Position numbers and translations under genes: made by a program
In this document: positions 31,449-42,816 of the stretch, in pieces
Layout of the letters: each line of letters opens with the position of its first letter
Numbering within the stretch: position 1 is the first letter of the stretch
The notes under the pieces: generated by a model
Database searches by the model: none
What the model was told of the DNA's origin: nothing
What the model saw: only the letters and a program-made list of their open reading frames with translations
NCBI GenBank assembly: GCA_951812925.1
Contig: OX638372.1
Span: 39,926,245 to 39,990,244, forward strand
Source of the DNA: Calliopum simillimum
Taxonomy: Eukaryota; Arthropoda; Insecta; Diptera; Lauxaniidae
Length of the DNA: 64,000 nt
Direction of reading: 5' to 3'

Positions 31449-32754
31449 CACTGTGCTCGAATCGGAGCAATTTTTTTCTAACATTGATGGGACCCATATA
31501 GTAAACATAATTTGGGTATGCTGATTTCAATGGTCATAATCATTTTTATAGTTTGGCTCTTGTCTTTGAGAAATTCAAGTTTGAAAATTTGACTAAAAAA
31601 AAAAATTTTAATAAAAAAAAAGGAATTTTTCTTCCATTTCAACAATTTTTTCTACAGGTACCTATTCAGTTTGGTTGAATTTTTTTTCTTTTTTAACTTA
31701 TTGAGTGTTCACGACCACCAAAGTGCAGCAAAATGTTAAAGAAATCTTCTTTGTTGCCAAAATTAAGAGTTTTTTACACGCAAAAAACACTTTTTCACAA
31801 ATTTATTCTATTTTTGATACTCTTTCTTGATTTTTAATGAAATTCTAACATTCAACGACAAAAAGCAATCCTTTATTCGTATGTCAGTGAATAATTTTAT
31901 CGGTTGGTCATATTAAAGGTAAAAATCTAAAAAAATTAATAACTGTGCCAAATTAAACAAAGTAATATTTGAGGAAAATTTACTATTCCGTCAAGCAAGC
32001 GTGGTGGGAAACCACGGAAGTGTATCATTTATATTTTGGTGAGCATATACAAACGAGTAGTTCGTGATGTAGAATGAACCCGTCTATAATCTATACATGA
32101 AGCTTGGTACATGATCCAGAAGAATGTTATGCGTGCTTAAATTCTTGAAAAAGCTAACAAAATTTATTCAGTTGCATTTGCCGTATTCAAGAAATATTCC
32201 CATTCTAACCAGACCAATTTCAATGAGTGAATATTTGCAACCATCATTGGAGAGCATTGAAAACCCATCTGGAGAATTGTTTCAACTATCAAATGTAACT
32301 CCACAATGCAACCAAATCGAAATTACGCAAAATCGTTTAGATATGATTGTACGACGTCTCAAGTTTTTGCAACGATAGTCGATTGAAAGTGAAGAAGGAG
32401 CATCAGAAGTAGAATAAATTTGATAAAACAAATATTTCCATGAAAAACATACAAAATTTTTACAAAAAAAAGATTTTTTTTAGCATTTTGCTGTACTTTT
32501 TGTAGGCGTGAACACTTAATTGGTTACAAAAGTGAACAATTTTATCAAACTGAATAGGTATCTGTTGATAGGTAATGGTTCAAATGGAAAAAAATACCTA
32601 TTTTTTATAAATTTTTTTTTTTTAGTCAAATTTTCAAACTTGAATTTCTCAAAAATAAGAGCCAAATCATAAAAATTACTATGAGCATTGAAATCAGCGA
32701 ATTATGTTTACTACATGGGTCTCATCAATGTTAAAATTTCTGACTAGCACAGTG
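31449..32754. mobile_element. Foldback element with CACTGTGCT ends, 1306 bp
   Basis: Inverted arms of about 285 bp: left 31449-31735, right about 32475-32754, sharing CACTGTGCT ends, TAACATTGATG, TTTGGCTCTT, AATTCAAGTTTGAAAATTTG and TACCTATTCAGTTTG. It has split the TATCGATA cluster. The middle (31736-32474) contains an 84-codon plus frame (32124-32378) and, in another frame, an HEAWYMIQKNVMRA string faintly like the tail of pogo/Tigger transposases, with stops. Boundaries rest on the inverted arms; no target duplication is certain. Confidence 0.6.
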
Positions 32755-32845
32755 TAATTATTGATAATTAGCGACAAAACTATCGTTCACTATAAGTTTT
32801 TTAGAAAATATCTTAATATGAAAACCAGCAAATTAAGTGCACTAA

Positions 32846-33060
32846 GTAGCGGTTAGGGACAGGTGGGAGAATGAGTTTTTCACACTTTATGTTATATTTT
32901 CTAGTTAAATATTAAAAAGTATTTTTTTTTTAAGCTTTTCGTATAGAATTTCTTTTTAAATATCTGTATTAATTAGTTTAAATATCAAATTTTAAATTTA
33001 AAACATGGTTTTGAGCCCCGGGACATTGAATAGTACATTTCTTGGAGATCACCCGTATAT
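32846..33060 (+). repeat. Dispersed repeat Z, copy 1
   Basis: Shares GGGAGAATGAGTTTTT and AAACATGGTTTTGAGCCCCG with GGACATTGAAT after it with the copy at 54117-54375. The latter part is found inverted at 42620-42690. Non-coding. Confidence 0.65.
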
Positions 33061-34089
33061 ATGTATGGATTTTTTGGTAAACTGGAATGTAGGCACGATA
33101 TCTTACGTTATATAAAATTATATTTTGATATAAAATTGCGCTTTTCGACATACAAATAGAAACACTAAGAATCTAATGTGCGCTTAATGTGTATGTGTAT
33201 CAACGTACTCGTATATGGCAACAAATGCCTGCAAGATTTTTATATGTATATATGCAATATACATTGTGCATGTGTTGGTTGCTGTCATCGTTTAGCTACA
33301 AATACGCAATTAGAAGCAACGCTTGCAGTTATTTGTTTTAAATATATGCACATTAACGCAAACACATGGGCATGAGCGTTTTGCATGTTCGTGTGTATGT
33401 GTGTGAGAGAGTGTGATTAAAAATAAACAATAGAAGAATTTCCTGTTATAATTTATATATTTTTTTTTGGTTTTGTATAAAAGCTATTTAGATATTGCTG
33501 TTATTTATAATTATAAGTTTTTTAATCCACCTTAGGCTGTGTGTGTGTGATAAATCCCAATTAAATTTCCACATGCATGTGTGTGTTAGTGCTTCATTAA
33601 ATTAAAGCCTGCTTGTGTGTGTTTATGTAATCGATTCAATTAAGTGTTCTGCTTGGTAACACAAGCTACGTGTAATTGAATTGCAGCTTTAAAACTTCCG
33701 GTTGACTGAGCGTATGAGAAGTTAATATTTGAATCAGTTGCTTCATTGGTTGACAAAAAATGTGATGCCCGACAGGAGAAGGGATCTTATTTTTCAAAAA
33801 TCAAAACCCGGTTGTTTTTGAGAGGTATTTTTTTCTAATCTGAATTAAAATTATTTTTTCCAATAAACGTACTACCAAATTAAAGGAAATTTAACACGAA
33901 CTCCAAAAAAAATTATAAAGGGGTATGTTAATATTTTTGTACTGTAAAGGCCGCCAACGTAAAAAAAGGAAAAAAAAAAAAATAAATAAATTACCGATTT
34001 GAAAGGTCCAGAACTTTGCGAAATCCTTTTAAATCCTATAAACCAAATACATTATTAGAATGTTCATACAATTAACTAAAAGTTGTTAA
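33061..34089. other. Unassigned interval, GT/CA-rich
   Basis: GT-rich microsatellite stretches near 33390-33415 and 33535-33635, poly(A) near 33960-33990. No gene recognised. Confidence 0.45.
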
Positions 34090-34290
34090 TAAAACAGTTT
34101 TCTCTAAAATGCTAGGGTGACCCAAGAAAATTCATTTACTAAAACATGTCAGAAAATCAGTTTAAGCCCTAAACTCCTCAGGGGTACATTTTAGGCAAAC
34201 CCATTGGCGTAATTTTTTCTTGTTCTAGGCCTCCTCTATCACCTCCTAGAAGTTTCGTAACCTTATGCGTCACACCCCGTATAACAAATG
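34090..34290 (+). repeat. Dispersed repeat W, copy 1
   Basis: Shares TGACCCAAGAAA, GAAAATCAGTTT, GGGGTACATTTTAG and GCCTCCTCTATCACCTCC in the same order and spacing with 46990-47190. Non-coding. Confidence 0.6.
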
Positions 34291-35399
34291 ATGTGATTTG
34301 ATTGGGTACTTTGGCAAAAAACATATTTTTACAAATGGTTTCCTCTGAAACCGAATCATTTTCTTTTGGTTGAACTAAAAATTTTAATTTAAATTTAAGT
34401 GCGTAAAAGTCAGATCTCTCAACAGCGAGTAATTGGTTGCAAAAACCAAGCGACATTTGTGGCAATAATGCGATTTACCAGAAAAACCAAAAAAAAATAA
34501 AAAAAATAAATGAAGCGAAATCCCAAAGATATAATAAACAACAAAAGGGAGATTAAACTTATTAAACCGATTACACTCACACCAAAGGCAAAAATCTTCA
34601 CAAACGAGATAGCGCTGTGCTGTAGAAGTTGCAGCGAAATTCACACATATATATATTTACAAGTAAGTACATACCACCAACACTAAGCCATAGCTATAAA
34701 GTCAAAGTTAACAAAAGATGAAAAATAAAAAAAAAAAAATATAAAAAAAACCAAATGAAAAATGCATATAAAAAAATTAAATCATAAAAAATTTATGCAG
34801 CTGCTTAAGGCGAACACACAAATACATGCACACAAACACATACACATACAAGCACAAGGAATGTTGTAGCAGCAGCAGTAGATAAAAAATGCAGTAAATG
34901 CAACCAAAGGCAATTCAACAAATTCAACACAGCAACGGCAACGATGGCAACATTGGCTCTGACAACGACGAGTAGCATTTTGCCATAATGGCGTTGGTTG
35001 TTGGATGTAGTGGTGTGTGCTGCAAACAGAAACAGAGAAAAAGTAGCAACAAAAATTAAGAAAAAGAGAAGAAACGATGCGAAAAAAACCCCAATGGCTT
35101 AGGGCAATAAGGATGTAAGCTTCATTGGTATACAATGGGAAGGATTTAAGAGTTTTCATTGATAAAAATTGTTTTCATGATGGTTTTATTTATTTAACCT
35201 TGGAACAATTTAAACAAAAATTTAAGTCAAATATATCTCAGATAAAATGGATTTGGGATTTTGTTGGCAACAAAAATTCAATTATTGATGGTTTTTGATG
35301 AAATTCTTTAGAAACATTAAAATCCTTGTATCGTTTACATTTCATCTTAATAGTTTATTTTCTCCATTTCAAATACACTGAGGCAAATACTTTTTAATA
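34291..35399. other. Unassigned interval, simple-sequence rich
   Basis: CA-rich at 34810-34860, AGCAGCAGCAGT at about 34868, and CAACG/CAACA runs at 34925-34970. The Cys-rich 125-codon minus frame (34782-35159) is a translation of these repeats and is not proposed as a gene. Confidence 0.45.
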
Positions 35400-36125
35400 A
35401 CCTTTTTAACTTTTAGTTCCACCCTTAGCGTTAAACCCACAAGAACATCAAAATTAATGCATCACTTTCACTATGAAACTGTGTATTCTTTTTAGTTTCG
35501 TGGCACCCCCGCCTAAAAACTATCAACTCTTTAATAGCCTTCCTCAGTTTTAAGCCAACCTCAGTACCGAATTCATAAAAACCAGTACAACAGTTTAGCA
35601 CTGATAGCGTATTATACCCTACACTTAAAAACATAATGGTCTTTTTATCGTTCCTTAGTGGTAACCCTATCTCCATATCAAATATCATAAAAATCGATGA
35701 AATGGCTTGGACGCTAGAGATTTTTTCATTTATGGGCGTGGCATCTCCTACTGTAAAACGTAATGGTCGTGTTATCGTTCTATAGTGCTACCAAATTTCA
35801 TAAAAATCGATGCAAGGGCTAAGACGTGACAAATTTTTTCATTTAGGGTCGTCACACCGCCCACTTGAAAACAAAATGGTAATTTTATCGTTCCTTAGTA
35901 CTGACCCTATCTCCAAACCAAATTTCGTAAAAATTGATGCAGTGGTTTAGACGCTAGATATTGATTACCATTTAGGGGCGTGGCACCACCTACTGAAAAA
36001 CATAGTGGTCGTGTGTTATCGTTCCCTGGTGCCAACTCTATCTTCATGTCAAGTTTCGTAAAATCGATGCTATGGTTTAGCCGTGAGAGCGTTTTTTCAA
36101 TTTAGGGGCGTGGCACAGCCCAATG
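35400..36125 (+). repeat. Tandem array, type B units
   Basis: GGCGTGGCAC-type landmarks lie at about 35496, 35734, 35846, 35973 and 36100 (112-127 bp apart, one gap of two units). Units share ATCGTTCCTTAGTG, ACCAAATTTC(G/A)TAAAAATCGATG and GAGCGTTTTTTC. Same family as 13150-13580. Confidence 0.7.
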
Positions 36126-37191
36126 AAAAACAGTTGACTGGCTGGCTGGATGGTTGTGCCTGGAAATACATTTTTTGGAAAAACTGAGCAAGATAATTCA
36201 ATGAAATTTGGTACTCTGCCTTCGCCGTCAAAGTAAGCTCGAGAAATTGAAAATTTGCGAAATCGGTCAACCGACATGCCTACCGCCAATACAAAGAATA
36301 TATTCAAAACCCAATTTTAAGAGCATTATTTGTGTTAACGCAAGCAAAATTTACATAATTACTAGGGATAGTAAATACAAGCTCTGAGCTAAAACTAGAC
36401 AAATTCGGATAAGAAGGCGTGGCACCTCCCATACAAGTTTCAAAATGCTACACTGAAAGCTTTATTCGAGATAATCCAACCAAATTTCACTGAAACATTA
36501 AAAATAGTAAATCCAAGTTCTGACAAAAAAACTAGGTAAAATCGGAGAAGAGGGCGTGGCATCTCCCATATAAGCAAAATATTCAAAATAATGCAGTATT
36601 TGATGTTTAGCCGGGCCAAGGGTAACACCCTAACTAGTTTCAATTTAGGGGCGTGGCACCGCCTACTTAAAAAAAATTGGTAATTTTATCGTCCCTTAGT
36701 GCTAACTTTATGTCTATACCAAATTCCGTAAAAATCGAAGCAGTCGTTTTGCTGTGAGAGCGTTTTTGCGATTAAAGGACGTGGCACTGCCTACTTTAAA
36801 AAAATGATATCCCAGGCACTGCTCCTCCTCACAACCTTTCCAACACGAAAAAAAAAAAATATCAAGCAAATCGGTTGAGGATTTAGGTATAGAAATAGGA
36901 ACTGAACCGATTTCATTTTACTAATTATATACAGATCAAGTTCTGAGAAGATAACTAAAGCTTTTTGAAAATGAAATTTTCTTTGTTGGTGTAATTGTGT
37001 CTTATAGGATAGACAGACGACGGTAAAAATCCGCATTGACAGTATCAATCTGAATTTTGTTGGGATGAGATTTAGTAAAAATCATTGAGACAAGTAATGT
37101 TCACTATAAAAGTGGGCGGTGCCACGCCCTAAAAAAACAAATTCATCTTATCTCTGAAAATATTTGACGCTGTTAATACATATGCAAAGAC
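36126..37191 (-). mobile_element. HINE-like element, minus orientation, left part of interrupted copy
   Basis: GACTGGCTGGCTGGATGG followed by GGAAATACATTTTTTGG, AGATAATTCAATGAAATTTG and the CGTCAAAGTAAGCTCG block is the inverted form of 9770-9890. Then come two type A units (GGCGTGGCACCTCCCAT at about 36414, AGGGCGTGGCATCTCCCAT at about 36550), another type B stretch (36641-36930) and more (37080-37191). It is cut by the Tc1-like element at 37194-39290 and seems to resume at 39293. Confidence 0.55.
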
Positions 37192-37402
37192 TAAGGACTG
37201 CGTTCGATAAAATTGTCCGATACAAAATTCAAAAAATCTCTAGAACTAGCAGTCTGATTTTAAAAGTTAGACCCATTCTTGAACCGCCAATTTATAGCAA
37301 TTTTGATAAGATATCCTGAATTTTAATAATATTTTTTTTTTTACAAATTTTTTGTAGCTTTTCTGACACTCCTTCCATTAAGGATTTTATGGTATTATTT
37401 GA

Positions 37403-39135
37403 TTACTTTCTAGCTGCTGAACACAATTTTTCTCGAAAATTTTTAGCATCCCTGGCAACTTTTTTTATTGCCTTTATCTTTTTTTTGACCAAAGCCCAGT
37501 ATCTTTCAATTGGCCACAGTTCTGGACAGTTTTGAGGATTTGTTTCACGAGGCACCAAAATCACATTATTTCTTGAGTACCCCTGCAAGGCCAATTTACT
37601 AAGGTACATTAAGCTAGCAGAGCGAAAATGGCAGAACTGAAAAAAAGATATGGCAGAATTATAGGCTAATTATAGGCTAATTTTGGGCCCAAACGCCGAA
37701 TTTTAGGCTCTTCATTTTTTTAAAAAAAAAATAGCTCTGCCAGCTTAAGTGTAAGCCAGCAGAGCTGTTTCGAGAAAACACATACGGGACGTATATTGAA
37801 CTAAAGTAAGTAGTCAATAATTATAGGCTAATTATAGGCTATTTAAATGCCCCATCGCCAAAAGAAAATCTTTTCATTTAAAAAAAAATGGACCAAATCA
37901 ATTTTCTTGAAATAAGGAACTTAGAATAACAACAATTCCACAGAAAAAAAAAACAACAACAACAACAAAACTACTACAACAACAAAAAACATACTACTAC
38001 TACAACAACAGTAATTTTACATATGTAAAAGTAAAGGTAAGTGGGCGGCCTGCGGCCGCTGCTCAGGATTTAAACCCGTCAGACATCCAACACCGGCTTC
38101 GCGGCGGCCTTCGCGGATCAGTCTTATGCAAGCGCAGTAGCTACTTATTATTTAAAAAAATTTTTATTAAAAATTGCGCTCGAAATTTTACTAGCAAAAC
38201 TATTTGTTGGATATATTATAGACTGATCCGCTGCCGAATGCCGCCGCGAAGCCGGTGTTGAATGTATGACGGGTTTAAATCCTGAGCAGCGGCCTGCGTT
38301 TGGGCCCAAAATTAGCCTATAATTAGCCTATAATTCTGCCATATTTTTTTTCAGTTCTGCCATTTTCGCTCTGCTAGCTTAATATACCTAATTTACTATA
38401 ATGACAAGATGCTAGGCTTAGCCAAAAGAAAGTGGAAACTTCATGCTATCGTAGAAAAGGCTTAAGTTTTTTTTCCAAGCATTCCTTAATATAGAATTCG
38501 GAGTTTACTCTTCCTGTGGTTACAATAGAATTTCTCCTTTTGCCACAACTGCAGATTGCTTGCCAAACCAAGAAATTACGAGGAAATTTTAACTCCATTT
38601 TTCATTTAAGCTTTTCATCCACATTCCTCCGCGAGTCTACAGTGTAAAATTTTTGGCCAGGAAACTACGTAAAATCGGCTAAAACATATGTTTCGTCGTC
38701 CATGATGCAGCATTCGGATTTTTGCAAAAAAATTAATTTTTAATTTTATGGCGTGCTGTTTCCTTTCGTGTTCTTCATAGCATTTCTGTCAGAAACTTTT
38801 TGTACCTTAAACATCTTCAATTCAACCTCCTTTTTAGCCTTGCGAACTAAAATCATGAAACACTTTACCCTCTGTGCCAGTTTTCTGCATGAAATGTTGG
38901 GGTTCTCTTTAAAATTGTGACGAAGTTCTTCTTTTTGTTTTGGTCACGGAAGCCTTTTTCTTTTGCAAAACCTGGCTTTTGAAAGACATCCAATGTCTTT
39001 TTTAAATTTTTTCAGAACTCTTGATACCAATTTCACATTAACTTTGCTATTCCGAGCAATTTTATTTGTAGTCCACCGCGGGTATTCTTCAAAAATGTTT
39101 ATTATTGACTTTCGAACTTTCAGCTCGTTTGCCAT
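37403..39135 (-). pseudogene. Tc1-like transposase, interrupted and frameshifted
   Basis: Start at 39135 gives MANELKVRKSIINIFEEYPR with a helix-turn-helix (TTNKIARNSKVNVKLVSRVL). The core shows CCIMDDETYVLADFT (first catalytic Asp), then a TAG before FPGQKFY. The second half is separated by the foldback insertion: the left piece ends in the LASCHYSKL region, and the right piece resumes KLALQGYSRNNVILVPRETNP, then NCPELWPIERYWALVKKKIK (third acidic residue, Glu of IER). Further stops and frame changes occur in 38400-38900. The family cuts and pastes at TA. Clearly inactive. Confidence 0.8.
37602..38389. mobile_element. Foldback element with 9-bp target duplication, 788 bp
   Basis: Ends AGGTACATTAAGCTAGCAGA (37602) and its inverted partner finishing TTAATATACCT (38389). 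The outer repeats are about 94 bp (37602-37695, 38296-38389). AATTTACTA is duplicated exactly at 37593-37601 and 38390-38398. An inner G/C-rich inverted pair (38046-38123, 38220-38295) lies directly against the outer repeat on the right but is separated from it by about 350 bp on the left, where ATTATAGGCTA repeats recur. No protein. A 9-bp duplication fits Mutator-like or Foldback-type elements. Confidence 0.9.
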
Positions 39136-39292
39136 TTTTAAGTAAATATGACTGACTAGAGACAAAATTTGAAAAGCATAGTTTTGGTACATTCATTTCA
39201 AAGCCTACTGCGAAAAAAATTTTATATTGAATAATTTGAAAACAAGTTATTAGATAAAATTTATCGGACAATTTTATCGCACGCAGTCCTTA

Positions 39293-39517
39293 TTAGAAAA
39301 AATAATCTTCACTAGAAAAATGGGCGATGCCATGCCCTCTTATAAGCTGATTCATTATTTCTCTGAAACTGCTTGACGAAAATATGTAAAATTTGGTACA
39401 TATGCAAGGAGCATTAGACAAAATAATTTTCAATGGAAAGGCGGGCGCTACCAAGCCCAATTAAAATAAAATTCATAATATATCCGAAAAATTTTAAAGC
39501 AAAATTGAATCGTCCAA
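39293..39517. repeat. Continuation of the HINE-like array after the Tc1-like insertion
   Basis: GGGCGATGCCATGCCC, TCTCTGAAACTGCTTGACG and GGCGGGCGCTACCAAGCCC are degenerate versions of the GTGGCACCGCCC / CTCTGAAA units that also occur before the insertion (37100-37190). Confidence 0.45.
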
Positions 39518-39904
39518 TGGTCAAAATTTGACCACAAATATATTAAGTAGTTTCGTTGCTTTTTGTACAGTTTTAGTACTTTTTTTTGTTATTTGGTACA
39601 AAATAGAAGAGCTTTTTTATCATCCCTGGTACAATGACAAATGTGAAACGAAAAGAAAACAAAAAACATGAATTCAGCTTTTTGTCTTTCTCTTTGTGCT
39701 GTATCCTCTTTTCAGCTCTGTGTGACCGCGTATTTGCACTTAATTTTACTTGACTTAGTGGCAAAATATTAAAACTATTTTAACTTTGTGCACATTAACA
39801 CACAAATACCTTTCTAATGGTGTCTAATTCAAAGTCGTGCTCCGTTTCTAACATTGTTAAAAAGGTAGGACAAATGTTGGCCTTACGTATTAATATATAG
39901 ATTA
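39518..39904 (+). repeat. Dispersed repeat X, copy 2
   Basis: Full-length relative of 16250-16604, from AAAATTTGACCACAAATA to ACGTATTAATATATAGATTA. It carries about 30 extra bases in the middle (GACAAATGTGAAACGAAAAG region) also partly present in the copy at 45061. Confidence 0.75.
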
Positions 39905-41395
39905 TAAGATTTGGAACTATGCTTCACTGTGGGTATGTCCAAGTTAAGAATGGAGTATTATCAGGGGGTATTAGAATGGAAATGTACCCCTTACCTGCTA
40001 CCCTCTCTTCAAAAAACTATGTTTCGAGCATAAGCACACTATAAGCTTGGAATTAAGCCCTGAGGGGTTGTTTGAAGCCAGAAAATCCTGACACAAAGAT
40101 AGCAAGTACGAGTAACAATCTTTAAAAACATATTACGATACCTGTTTCCTTAAAATTTTAAAAGAATTCAGCGGGTGGCTTTAAGAATATCTCTATAAAA
40201 TTAGTTTTTGTTAATTACAATACATACGCTGCCCACTGTCTGCTCGCATATGCGATTTTGTTTGCCTATGATGACTTTCAGTCACGTCTTTGTATGAGTG
40301 TGTGGGTGCATAAGTAGCTATATAGTTCCATGTAGTTGTAGCTACCGAAAAAACGATGCTACGAGTACCAACCAAAAATAAAACTGAGTGCATAACTCAT
40401 GCTGCATGCTTGGCATACAAAAGAAATGTGATTGCGGAGTAAAAAAAGCGAGAGAAAAAATCATAAAGAAAAATTGCAAAATATAAATGAGGCACTGATG
40501 TCAAGACGGCCAAGAGGTTGGGGCTGCTGTGACTGCTACCATTCGGGGTTAAGAGCAAAAAACAGGCTAATTTTTATTTCATTCTGGCAAGGCAAAAAAC
40601 AAAGCAAAACGAAAAGTAGAATGAAATTTTAATAATTTCTGCTTAAATGCAGTTGCTGAAAGGCACACTGCCATAATGGCGGAAGTGTAATGCAAATAGA
40701 CATTTTTTCTTAAAGTTGGTAACCTCCCATTGGCCCAAAGACGACGACGACGCGAGTTTAATGAGGACTCTTATTACACACTTTGTGAGTGTGTTTGTGT
40801 GATCAACGTCTTATATTATGAAAATTTGCACAAACACACGCACACTTGTTTGCTGCATTCGCCTTTGCTTTTGGTTTTTTTCCTCTCTCTCTCTAATGTT
40901 TAATTTAACACTTTCTTCTCAAGTGTTTGCAAACAGGATGTGCACAGGATGTCGATTGAATAGGTCAAGGATGTCCGTGTTACTTTTTGCATTTTTTAAT
41001 TCCTTTTTTTTTGTTCTTTTGCTTTGTTTCCTTTGCAATTAAAATGTGCGAAAAATAATTTTCGAGTCTTTGTGCTCATGCTTGAGTTGTGTTGGTAAGG
41101 TGAAGTAGGTCGGTGGGTGTTTAGCTTATTTCAAAATATGTATACCTGAGCTTTATAATTAGTTTTTTGATTTTTAAATAAAAATTATGAAAAAATGAAG
41201 AGCTTGCATTGGCTCCTGCAACACAGTCGACTATATCAAGGAAGGTGCGTTAAAAGTAAGGAATGTTATGGTTTCCATATTTTTTGTGCAAATGATCCTG
41301 GTTATGACACTCATTGAGAAAATTTAATCAAAATAGCCTTTAGTTGATGAAATCATGAAAGCTACACTATCAAAATGCCATCCACACCGATCGTA
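39905..41395. other. Unassigned interval
   Basis: GT/CA microsatellites (about 40295, 40785-40850), ACGACGACG at 40741-40750, CTCTCTCTCT at about 40883. Short frames lack domains. Confidence 0.45.
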
Positions 41396-41753
41396 AAGGG
41401 TGTCCCATAAGTCACGCAAGATTTGTAGTTGCCGCCATTTTTTTAATAAAGTGTTGTTAAGCAAAAAGATAAAACAGTTTGATAGTTTATAGCTTAAGGC
41501 TAGTAAAAAGCTTAAGAAAAGAAGTTTAAACGCTTTATCAACGAAATTCAGCCACATTTATGCAAGTGGTCATGGAAAATTTGACAAAAGAGTGTGCATG
41601 TGCCAGCTAAGCCGTGTGGGTCAGGTGCCTTAAAAGCTAATTCATAAATAATCTTATCTTATTTACATAATAAAAAAAAAACAAAATTTAAATAAATAAA
41701 AAAAATGTGATTTCTGTTTAATTCAAATCTTGCATGAATTATGGGACACACAT
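41396..41753. mobile_element. TA-flanked MITE with GTGTCCCATAA ends, about 358 bp
   Basis: Left GTGTCCCATAAGTCACGCAA and inverted right (41722-41749) agree over about 28 bp with three mismatches; TA flanks at 41394-41395 and 41754-41755. The interior is A/T-rich and non-coding. Likely a Tc1/mariner-dependent MITE. Confidence 0.7.
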
Positions 41754-41755
41754 TA

Positions 41756-42619
41756 TTATAACAGAATTTCAATATAAAAGCTTATCTCAAGTCCAGTCAA
41801 AATCCTTTATTTGCCGCTCTCTAGAGTCATAAAATTGGCTACACGCTATGCTAGTCAAATTGCCAAAAAGTGGTGATATTTCTGAGTTAATTTTCTACAC
41901 CTACTGGAAAAGTTTGTTTTCTATATCTCTAAGCTTTGGAAAGTTGTGTTGACGAAATTCAAGTATCTAAATCTCTAGAATGCTGTCCACCATTACCAGC
42001 TGTAGCATGCAAAAACTTCAAGCATTTACTACAATTTTTCTTATTTTTATTATGAGATTACGCGAGTATTTTTCTTCGCTTTCATATCCTTGCAACAGGA
42101 CAATAAAACACGACAATCATGTTATTTATTACAGTTTTAGCTGCACATTTTTATGCACTGTATGTGCAAGTTATTTCTCAAATTATTGTTGTTGGAATTT
42201 GTTAGCATTTCTTTAAATTCCATTTTTTTTTTACGAAACTTTTGGCTGCGCGCCAAGCAAATGCGAAACATTCGACTTAAAGTTTACACTTCATACATGA
42301 AGTTGTGCAGCTGTGCATCTGGATGTTGCAGCTGGTTGGTTCTTTCGGAGTATTCCGCGAGTGTTGCTATTGTGGGTCAAAAGGATCAAAAAGAAATAAG
42401 TTGATGTCGACAGACGTCATATTGCAATTGTATGTGACATAATGTATCTACATTTGAGTGTGTGCCAAAATAAATGTTGTTGCTAGAAATGGACAGGAGC
42501 TATGTAGCAACAGTTGGTTTATTAAAATTTAAAGTCTTTGGTTAAATTTTTAGTATAAAAACTCTTAAATATTCAGTCAGTGGTGTTTAACCACTTTTGC
42601 ATGGTGTAAGTATAGGTAG
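41756..42619. other. Unassigned interval
   Basis: Two overlapping plus frames (41980-42404) without domain or start context. No repeat ends seen. Confidence 0.4.
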
Positions 42620-42690
42620 ATAATTCTCTTTAAAAACATACCATTCAATATCACGGGGCTCAAAATCATGTTTACATTTAAAAATTGTTA
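42620..42690 (-). repeat. Dispersed repeat Z, copy 3 (partial, inverted)
   Basis: CATTCAATATCACGGGGCTC followed by AAAATCATGTTT is the inverse of the core shared by 32846-33060 and 54117-54375. Confidence 0.5.
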
Positions 42691-42816
42691 TTTGTATCAT
42701 TCCCCCCGCAGGTTTTTTTATATAACAAAACATATTATTTACCTCTAAATAATTAAATCAATAAAAAATTAGAGCGGATATCCAACAGTTTTAAAAATAA
42801 TTGGTATTTTCTTTGT

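Larger units (their letters stand above)
37194..39290 (-). mobile_element. Tc1-like element with AGGACTGCG ends, 2097 bp including a 797-bp insertion
   Basis: Terminal inverted repeats of about 29 bp: left AGGACTGCGTTCGATAAAAT (37194), right its inverted partner ending CGCAGTCCT at 39290 (one mismatch, T/G). TA is duplicated at 37192-37193 and 39291-39292. Without the inserted foldback element and its 9-bp duplication it is about 1300 bp, normal for Tc1/mariner. It sits inside a HINE-like array. A second copy of the family is at 60778-61778. Confidence 0.85.

Noticed and set aside
34782..35159. 125-codon Cys-rich minus-strand frame
   Set aside because: Translation of CA and CAACG simple repeats; no conserved spacing of cysteines.
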